Shown here: piece after piece, positions 42,446-48,008 of the stretch | Layout of the letters: each line of letters begins with the position of its first letter | How positions within the stretch are numbered: position 1 is the first letter of the stretch | NCBI RefSeq assembly: GCF_963664965.1 | Contig: NZ_OY761823.1 | Coordinates: 1,498,001-1,562,000, forward strand | Length of the DNA: 64,000 nt | Direction: 5' to 3' | Origin: an uncultured Pseudodesulfovibrio sp. | GTDB lineage: Bacteria; Desulfobacterota; Desulfovibrionia; Desulfovibrionales; Desulfovibrionaceae | The notes under the pieces: model-generated | Seen by the model: only the letters and a program-made list of their open reading frames with translations | Database searches by the model: none | What the model was told of the DNA's origin: nothing | Translations under genes and position numbers: made by a program

Positions 42446-42943
42446 ATGGCACAGCAGAAACGCACCGGTAGACTGGTGGTGTTTATCATATTTCTTTTCA
42501 TGGGAATTGGAGCGACAGCCTTTGCAACAGGGGTTGTTGATCTGAGTTTCTTCTCGACTCGTCCGGTGTGGAGAGCACAGTTGTCTGATATGGTTTCGCT
42601 CCGCGGCGCGGTCAAGCTGGATGACTTGCGGCTTTCTCGCAGTGAAATACGAAAAATCAATCACGCGACAATGGTCAATCGCACTGTCTTTGACCGTGTC
42701 CACCTCACGTTGAACATGGCTGACAGGTATGCGCCTGTGCTGGTGGATAAGAATACGAAATTGACTGTGGGGTTGAAGCTGGATGCGGGCGATGGGTGTG
42801 AAGTGAAAAGTTGGGACAAGGATATTGCCCGCAAGAATCTCGTGCCATACATGGTTCGCTACATGAAGCGCGCGGCACGGGAACTGGTTCACTACAGGAA
42901 GCACCCGGAAGTGAAAAATGGCGTTGCCCGTTTGTACATCTAG
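42446..42943 (+). CDS. membrane-anchored protein of unknown family, tandem paralogue 2
   Basis: A 165-residue paralogue of the protein at 41761: a TM helix near residues 10-32 (LVVFIIFLFMGIGATAFAT), then a periplasmic domain with VSLRGAVKLDDLRLSRSEI, KLTVGLKLDAGDGCEVKSW, KNLVPYMVRYMKRAARELV and the ending ARLYI. The GxCEV-S-W and Y-M-x-x-A-A-x-E blocks are shared with paralogue 1, the overall identity looking near one third. The conserved single cysteine might form an intermolecular bond. Function unknown; both lie between HD-GYP and DUF2721 genes. Confidence 0.7.
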   Translation: MAQQKRTGRLVVFIIFLFMGIGATAFATGVVDLSFFSTRPVWRAQLSDMVSLRGAVKLDDLRLSRSEIRKINHATMVNRTVFDRVHLTLNMADRYAPVLVDKNTKLTVGLKLDAGDGCEVKSWDKDIARKNLVPYMVRYMKRAARELVHYRKHPEVKNGVARLYI

Positions 42944-42969
42944 CCCGAAATTTCTGTTTTCAGTTTTGG

Positions 42970-42992
42970 AAGCCCTGTAGAGGGCTTTTTTT
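42970..42992 (+). terminator. terminator of paralogue 2
   Basis: AAGCCCT-GTAG-AGGGCTT followed by TTTTT. Confidence 0.8.
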
Positions 42993-42997
42993 GTGCT

Positions 42998-43390
42998 CTA
43001 TTTATCTTCCATGTCAGCGAGCAGAATGTCGAGCGCACGTACTGAAATGCGTATCTCCAGAAATGAGAGAATGAGCGAGGCTATCAGAAAGAGCAAGCTC
43101 GCCCCGAAGAATATGCGGCCAGCCATGTGCCATTCCTGAAAGATGCAGATCATTGAGAAGATGCAGGAGAGCATGGAGAGAACGCCGTAGCCCTGCATGC
43201 GTCGCGTCAGGTGAATGCGGATTCGCAAGTTTTCTATCTGCTGTATGATGGTCTCGTGTTTTTCCCGGCGATACTGGTCGTGCAGGCTACGTACCCGTCC
43301 GCCCAGAGAAAGAAACCGGTTGGTGAATGCGAGCATGAAAAGGGATATGGCCGGGAACAACAGGGCCGGAGTGGTGACGGAAATCTGCAT
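42998..43390 (-). CDS. DUF2721 membrane protein
   Basis: A 130-residue protein with three hydrophobic helices. PALLFPAISLFMLAFTNRFL at the N-terminus is the family signature, and a basic coiled segment (HDQYRREKHETIIQQIENL) follows. No function is known for the family. AGGAG lies 5 nt before ATG 43390. It converges on the tandem paralogues with a terminator between. Confidence 0.85.
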   Translation of the reverse strand: MQISVTTPALLFPAISLFMLAFTNRFLSLGGRVRSLHDQYRREKHETIIQQIENLRIRIHLTRRMQGYGVLSMLSCIFSMICIFQEWHMAGRIFFGASLLFLIASLILSFLEIRISVRALDILLADMEDK

Positions 43391-43707
43391 TGCTTCTCCT
43401 GTGTTGGCCCGCCTGCGTTGAGGTCTTGCGTACGGACTGTTTGTAGTGACTATGTCGGGGGCGATGAGCGGGAGTATTCACTTGATGTCCCCTGACATCT
43501 GTTCGATCTGGCAAGCAGTCATGTGCGGTATGCACATCGGGTGCTCGCTTGCCGAATGCTTGGAAGTGATTCCTTTCCATGTCTTATAGTTGGTAAAGAA
43601 ATAATCGACAACAGCTCAGTTGCGTGAATAATTTTTATCATGCTCGGATCGATTTAATGATTCGATCTGCCGGTGTCTTAAGCCGTGAAATCAGGGGAGA
43701 TTGTATC
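43391..43707. other. gene-free stretch with a nested hairpin
   Basis: No coding sequence is supported. GGCAAGC (43510-43516) pairs with GCTTGCC (43547-43553), and inside it ATGTGC-GGTAT-GCACAT (43521-43537) forms a second stem, so a branched RNA or DNA structure is possible. The 150 nt before the arylsulfotransferase gene are AT-rich and should hold its promoter. Confidence 0.4.
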
Positions 43708-44709
43708 ATGACTCGTTTGATCGGTTTTGTTTGGGTTTTGCTGATGGCTTTGCCCGCAATTGCAGGTGAATATACTGTTACACATTTGGACATGGCCAAG
43801 GTCTTTGCCGGGACAACCCTGTTGGCGGATATGTCCGATCCCAAGAATCCCAAGGTGGTCGAAATCGATTTCGAGGGGAATATATTGTGGGAGTTCAGAC
43901 CGCCTCGCAACATGCGTGGTGCAGTTTTGGATGCTGCCATGCTGGATAACGGCAACATACTGATTACTGTCCACCCTTCGGGCATTTATGAGATTAGTCG
44001 AAGCAAAAAAGTCGTATGGGCGCACAGGGATCCGGAAGCGTCTCACGATGCTGACCGTCTGCCCAATGGAAATACTCTCTATAACCTTGGTTGGCGTAAA
44101 AAGGGTGAAGATGTTGTACGGGAGGTTGACCGGTCCGGCAAACTCGTATGGTCATGGAAAGGGCTTTCTTACGATAGAGAACCATTCGCAAGTATTGATT
44201 CTGAAGGTTGGATGCATGTGAATTCCGTTACCCGTCTTGAAAACGGTAATACGTTGGTCAGTATGCGAAATTTCAATACCGTCGCGGAAGTCGATCCTGA
44301 TGGCCATGTGGTTCGCGACTGGACATTCAGGGGAAAAGACAAGCGAACGAATGTGCAGACATCGGGAAAGATCAAGGGGGAGCGAAATCACGAGCCGGAG
44401 ATTCTGGCCAACGGGCATATGCTTGTAGCACTCCGAAGGCCCAATCGATTTGTCGAATTCGATCTTGCCACTCAAGATATCGTGTGGAGCTGGTCTCATC
44501 CCGGTGGAGAGAAGGAGTTGCGAACCAATCGCGAGGCCAATCGCCTGCCCAATGGCAACACGCTTGGATCGGCTGGCAACAAACTTATTGAAGTCGCCCC
44601 GGATGGAACAATCGTGTGGCAGATCGTTGCTCCTGCCGGAACCAGGAATCATCGCAAATTTCACAAGGCCATTCGTATCGGTCTCGATGGAAAAGCCTAC
44701 GGAGGGTAA
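43708..44709 (+). CDS. arylsulfotransferase-like (ASST) beta-propeller, exported
   Basis: A 333-residue protein with a signal peptide (about 1-20) and five or six propeller blades carrying the repeat DGNILWEF / L-P-N-G-N-T-L (DADRLPNGNTLY, TRLENGNTLVS, ANRLPNGNTLGS) as in the ASST family. ASST enzymes transfer sulfate between phenolic molecules in the periplasm using a histidine; several His are present (NHEPE, HGxH-like SWSHPG) but the catalytic set was not confirmed, and shorter ASST-like propellers are not all enzymes. GGGGAG precedes ATG 43708. It is the left neighbour of the 44.7-48 kb island. Confidence 0.65.
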   Translation: MTRLIGFVWVLLMALPAIAGEYTVTHLDMAKVFAGTTLLADMSDPKNPKVVEIDFEGNILWEFRPPRNMRGAVLDAAMLDNGNILITVHPSGIYEISRSKKVVWAHRDPEASHDADRLPNGNTLYNLGWRKKGEDVVREVDRSGKLVWSWKGLSYDREPFASIDSEGWMHVNSVTRLENGNTLVSMRNFNTVAEVDPDGHVVRDWTFRGKDKRTNVQTSGKIKGERNHEPEILANGHMLVALRRPNRFVEFDLATQDIVWSWSHPGGEKELRTNREANRLPNGNTLGSAGNKLIEVAPDGTIVWQIVAPAGTRNHRKFHKAIRIGLDGKAYGG

Positions 44710-44750
44710 CGTTGTATTCGAAGAAAGATCCCCTGACTCTGGAAAAGGAC

Positions 44751-44980
44751 GAAAAGCATGACTTGGCATGTTGTCAGGGGTTCGGGAATTGAAGATAGAT
44801 GTGAGATTGTGATTTGATTGATGGCGAAAATGGCATGCCTTGAAATAGGGCCATTGATAAACGTTGCCGTCCGCTGACACTCGTTTTTCTTTTTAAGTGC
44901 GAATACAAGAAGCCGCTTCCGATCTCCCGGAAGCGGCTTCATTTAAGAATTTTATTTTTCAGTTCTCAACTTTATTGTTC
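44751..44980 (+). repeat. island left direct repeat (copy A, 230 bp) with terminator
   Basis: Direct repeat of 47737-47997. The opening GCATGACTTGGCATGTTG, middle GGCCATTGATAA and CCGCTGAC, and a final 66-bp block (44911-44976) are shared; the last block is identical in both copies, while the part before it has drifted and carries small insertions. The block contains AAGCCGCTTCC-GATCTCCC-GGAAGCGGCTT (44910-44939) followed by an AT-rich tail, which would end arylsulfotransferase transcription. It also contains AGTT-CTC-AACT (44961-44971). Confidence 0.85.
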
Positions 44981-45008
44981 GCCTACAAAAGGTGTGGGAG
45001 AGTAATAA

Positions 45009-45141
45009 AGTTTTTAACTAGACTTCCCGGAAAGCAAGGTTTTACCGTGTGGGACATTATGCCTTGAGTAATAAAGTTCTTTACTAAACAAGTGTGTGGC
45101 GAGTGAATGGTCCCCCGTTTTGTGTAATAAAGTTCTTAACT
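45009..45141 (+). repeat. three direct copies of (T)AATAA-AGTTNNNAACT
   Basis: AATAAAGTTTTTAACT (palindrome 45009-45019), AATAAAGTTCTTTACT (45075-45085) and AATAAAGTTCTTAACT (45131-45141) are spaced 66 and 56 bp apart. Each is an AGTT-N3-AACT palindrome (the second with one change) preceded by GTAATAA. Two more copies in inverse orientation lie at 44961-44971 and 47976-47986, inside the flanking repeats. They sit directly beyond the 3' end of the island's genes and look like binding sites for a regulator or recombinase. Confidence 0.7.
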
Positions 45142-45151
45142 GAAACGACTT

Positions 45152-45589
45152 CTATTCAAGCGTCTGACCAGTGGCCCTCACGTATTCTTCCTCTGTTACC
45201 CACCTGACAGTGCCTCCACAAACATCGCCCTCAATGGTGCCTGTAATCCATTGGTTGATTATGTTGATTCGCTCTTTTGCCAGACGCAGCGACTCCAATG
45301 GAGCACAGTTGTTGTAGGAGCTGCCATAGCTGCTTCTTCCACCGGGGTAGAGAGCCTCAATGTGAAGCCTACGGTATTCCTCCCATGCTTTTTGGGAGGC
45401 GTCGAATTTTGTCAAAAACGCGGGCTTGCCTGCGTAGAGTTCATGGATTTGTTTCACCATGGCGGTCATAGTCTCGGCTGCCTGTGAGTAGCTCGTGGGT
45501 GCTTTTTCGTAAGAATCTTGGGCAAATGCAACTGGTGAGCATGTTGTTACAATGATGAGAAATAAGGATATTCGCAGGCCGTTAGTCAT
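45152..45589 (-). CDS. LprI/DUF1311-like putative lysozyme inhibitor, exported
   Basis: A 145-residue protein with a signal peptide (cleavage near VAFAQD). The mature part fits the LprI N-terminal domain: an initial helix, KFDASQKAWEEYRRLHIEAL, YPGGRSSYGSS, then NNCAPLESLRLAKERINII and a late Cys (residues near GDVCGGTV), so one disulfide is likely. Mycobacterial LprI inhibits lysozyme. Here it is the last gene after a predicted peptidoglycan-cleaving protein on the same strand, which suggests immunity. AAAGGAG precedes ATG 45589. Confidence 0.65.
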   Translation of the reverse strand: MTNGLRISLFLIIVTTCSPVAFAQDSYEKAPTSYSQAAETMTAMVKQIHELYAGKPAFLTKFDASQKAWEEYRRLHIEALYPGGRSSYGSSYNNCAPLESLRLAKERINIINQWITGTIEGDVCGGTVRWVTEEEYVRATGQTLE

Positions 45590-45615
45590 TTTTTCTCCTT
45601 TTACCCCGAAAGCGA

Positions 45616-46218
45616 TCACTTTGCTTCCTTGTTAGAACAACATTGATTCCAAATATGAGGAAAAAGATTCTGCTGTGATAGCTCATTGCCGAGAGGAGAG
45701 TCGGCTAGATCAAAGTCTCCCGTCCTTTTGTATGATCCGTCGTGATAAGTGACTAGGGAGTTCCATGCGGCGAAATCGTGATAGCCATTAGTTTTTGTGG
45801 GGAGAATTCTCGGCGAGTAGTGAGATAAAAAATAATATGGAATTTCGACCCAAGAATCACTGTTGCTTGGTGAATAGATCGTCATCCATGACGCTTCAAC
45901 TCCGCTCACAGAGGGAATGCCGGTTGTTATAAATAGTTCATTCAGGCCGTCATCGTTAATGTCCGCTGCTGCAACGAAATATTCTGTCATTGGATCCCAA
46001 CCAAAGCGGGTCGCTGAAGCCAAGTCCCCTCTAAGGAGCCTCGATACTGTTGCTTGGTAGGGGCTCTTGCCGAGGGGATGCCACTGTAGGGCCGCAGGGG
46101 CCGTGTCGTGTGTGCATGCTGCGTTGAGCCCAAAGCACACAATTGAAGCAAGGGTTAATGCGAAGCGCAGCACTAGATGTGCTACGCTTCTTTTATTGTG
46201 TTTATTCCTTTCCGACAC
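45616..46218 (-). CDS. exported lipoprotein with an FG-GAP-like segment, unknown
   Basis: A 200-residue protein beginning at GTG, with a long signal sequence ending in a lipobox-like LNAAC. The mature part is of no family I can name, but has a calcium-binding-like VAAADINDDGLNELFITTG (as in VCBS/FG-GAP repeats) and a C-terminal pair of Cys (NQCCSN). Its start overlaps the end of the 46202 gene by 17 nt, and its end lies 26 nt before the LprI-like gene, so the three form an operon. It may be a second immunity protein or a receptor; this is inference. Confidence 0.6.
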   Translation of the reverse strand: MSERNKHNKRSVAHLVLRFALTLASIVCFGLNAACTHDTAPAALQWHPLGKSPYQATVSRLLRGDLASATRFGWDPMTEYFVAAADINDDGLNELFITTGIPSVSGVEASWMTIYSPSNSDSWVEIPYYFLSHYSPRILPTKTNGYHDFAAWNSLVTYHDGSYKRTGDFDLADSPLGNELSQQNLFPHIWNQCCSNKEAK

Positions 46219-47644
46219 TTTTTTTGCTCTCAGTTGTGAATGGAAGGTTGAATCCTCCCATTTTTTTTATGTATTCCGAAACGGGGGTTTTAAAACCATC
46301 GGTGGGATCAATCTTTCCATTAGTTTCAAAGAAGGGCTTGGTCCCTCTTGCTCCTTTTAGATGAACACCGGCAATGATTCCAGAGCGAGTAATTTTGATT
46401 CCATTTATAGTCTTTCCTACATATTTATCAAGCCCTTCTAACTTGGCGTAGCTCCATTGTTTTTTTACAAAGCTGCGAATTGCTTTTTCTTGAATTTCAG
46501 GGGAGTTCAAAAAGGCTTCTTCGTTGTCAATGCCGTCTTTGCCTGTCCATTTACCGTTTTTCATGTAGCCAGCGTCGGTAAGTGCGCTTGAACCCATTTG
46601 GTATTTTCCTAAATATCCTTTGGTGTTTTTGATGTTGTATTTGCCTGATGATTCTCGCTTGCCGAGAGTAGACAGGTAGTCTTCAAGCTGGTCTGGTTCG
46701 TCTTCCTTGGCAACTAGCTTCTCATCTGTTTTGCCTTTCGAGTCGCCGGTGGTGGGTGGTGTTTCAGTTTTTGGCTTTATCTTGCCGCGATACTGGCTGC
46801 CTTCATAGACTTCATCCTCCCCATCCGGAATTTGAAGCTCAGCCTCCGTTGCCTTGGTCTCGTCGGCCGCGACCTCGTCCTTCGACGGCTGGGCATTCAA
46901 TTGCGCTTCCCCAGCCCAAGAGTCACTCGCTTCACCGGAAACCGACTCGATCTGATTCGCAGCCAGAGCCGTCTTCTGCTCCGCCTCCGACGGCACGCCC
47001 GCATCCTTCAGGAACTGGTCGTAAAAGATATCCGCGTCTTTCTCGTCGAATTTCGCCTCAGACAACACGTATTTGTTGATGAGGCCAGCCGCTCGGTCGT
47101 CGTGCTGTTGGAATTCCTCATCCGTCTTCGCGCTGAGCGCGTCCTTGGCAATGCGCTTCAGACCGTTACCGAGCACGCTACGGGACCGCTCATTGAGTTT
47201 ATCGACGGCGAACTGGTGTCCCTGCTTGAGAAAGCCGTCCTTGATCTTGGGAAGCGATTCAGAAAGGGCGGTGTGCCGTTTGCCACCCTTGGGTAGCTCG
47301 GAGAGAAGGCCACGCTCGTAATCGTCAAACTGCCCTTTGAGCTTGGTCGCGTCCTTGGATGGACTCTTTCCGGTGATGCCTTTCTGCCAATCACCCAGCA
47401 GGCCGCCGAAGAAGGCGTGCGCCTCATTTTCCTTCTCAACGACATGGTTTAGTCTGTCGAGATAATGAAATGCGTCCTGTTTCTGCTGACGCTGTTGCTG
47501 TCGTTGCTGATTCTGGCCGTACCTGTTGTTGATGCCGATGCCCATTTCCGAAGCAAACTTGCGTTGCGCTCCGGTGGCATTCTTGAGTGCCGTCTTCTGC
47601 TCCTCGGGATTCTTGGTCATGAGGGTTTTACCAAATTCAAACAT
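46202..47644 (-). CDS. mosaic protein with C-terminal lytic-transglycosylase-like domain
   Basis: A 480-residue protein with no signal peptide. The N-terminal 250 residues are charged and helical (poly-Gln stretch near 46-56); then a Thr/Pro/Asp-rich linker (about 250-320); then an SLT/lysozyme-like domain (322-470). Its motif KRESSGKYN with Glu331, followed by GYLGKYQMG, matches the E-S...G-x-x-Q pattern of transglycosylases. Base composition breaks sharply at the linker: 46861-46920 is 67% G+C, 46381-46440 is 33%. AAGGAG precedes ATG 47644. The two genes that follow encode candidate inhibitors. A phage virion peptidoglycan hydrolase is the main alternative. Confidence 0.65.
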   Translation of the reverse strand: MFEFGKTLMTKNPEEQKTALKNATGAQRKFASEMGIGINNRYGQNQQRQQQRQQKQDAFHYLDRLNHVVEKENEAHAFFGGLLGDWQKGITGKSPSKDATKLKGQFDDYERGLLSELPKGGKRHTALSESLPKIKDGFLKQGHQFAVDKLNERSRSVLGNGLKRIAKDALSAKTDEEFQQHDDRAAGLINKYVLSEAKFDEKDADIFYDQFLKDAGVPSEAEQKTALAANQIESVSGEASDSWAGEAQLNAQPSKDEVAADETKATEAELQIPDGEDEVYEGSQYRGKIKPKTETPPTTGDSKGKTDEKLVAKEDEPDQLEDYLSTLGKRESSGKYNIKNTKGYLGKYQMGSSALTDAGYMKNGKWTGKDGIDNEEAFLNSPEIQEKAIRSFVKKQWSYAKLEGLDKYVGKTINGIKITRSGIIAGVHLKGARGTKPFFETNGKIDPTDGFKTPVSEYIKKMGGFNLPFTTESKKSVGKE

Positions 47645-47736
47645 GTTGTTGCTCCTTGTCATGATGTGAATGCAAGAAGCCTAACCTTGGTTTTCAGTCC
47701 CGGAGCAAAACGGGCGAAAAAGTCCCCACAAAGAGC

Positions 47737-47997
47737 GAAAAAAGCATACCTTGGCATGTTGACAGGGTTTTGGGGAGATGGTGGAGAATGAGGGATTGTG
47801 AATTAATTTAGGCGTGTGGCGAGGATGACGTGTCTTGAGGAAAGGCCATTGATAAGCCTTATCGCCCGCTGACGCCCGTTTTGGGGGTACAATCGCCCGT
47901 TTTCATCTGGCCGTGCGAATAGAAAAGCCGCTTCCGATCTCCCGGAAGCGGCTTCATTTAAGAATTTTATTTTTCAGTTCTCAACTTTATTACTCAC
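47737..47997 (+). repeat. island right direct repeat (copy B, 261 bp) with terminator
   Basis: Second copy of the element at 44751-44980, same orientation. The shared 66-bp block is 47926-47991, identical to that of copy A; its hairpin AAGCCGCTTCC / GGAAGCGGCTT (47925-47935, 47944-47954) has T residues on the - strand, so it ends transcription of the GlmS-like gene. AGTT-CTC-AACT is at 47976-47986. The remaining 346-bp gap before the 46202 gene (47645-48008) has no coding sequence. Confidence 0.85.
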
Positions 47998-48008
47998 CCA
48001 CAAAGCCT

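Noticed and set aside
45009-45141. CRISPR-like spaced repeats
   Set aside because: Only three 16-19 bp copies with unequal spacing (66 and 56 bp), related inverse copies outside, and no cas genes.
44751-47997. Transposon (IS or Tn7-like) interpretation of the island
   Set aside because: Multiple end-binding-like sites are present, but there is no transposase, the long flanking repeats are direct and not inverted, and no short target duplication was found.
47660-47997. Integron gene cassette with attC sites
   Set aside because: The flanking repeats lack the paired RYYYAAC and GTTRRRY core sites, and all three genes lie between just two copies.
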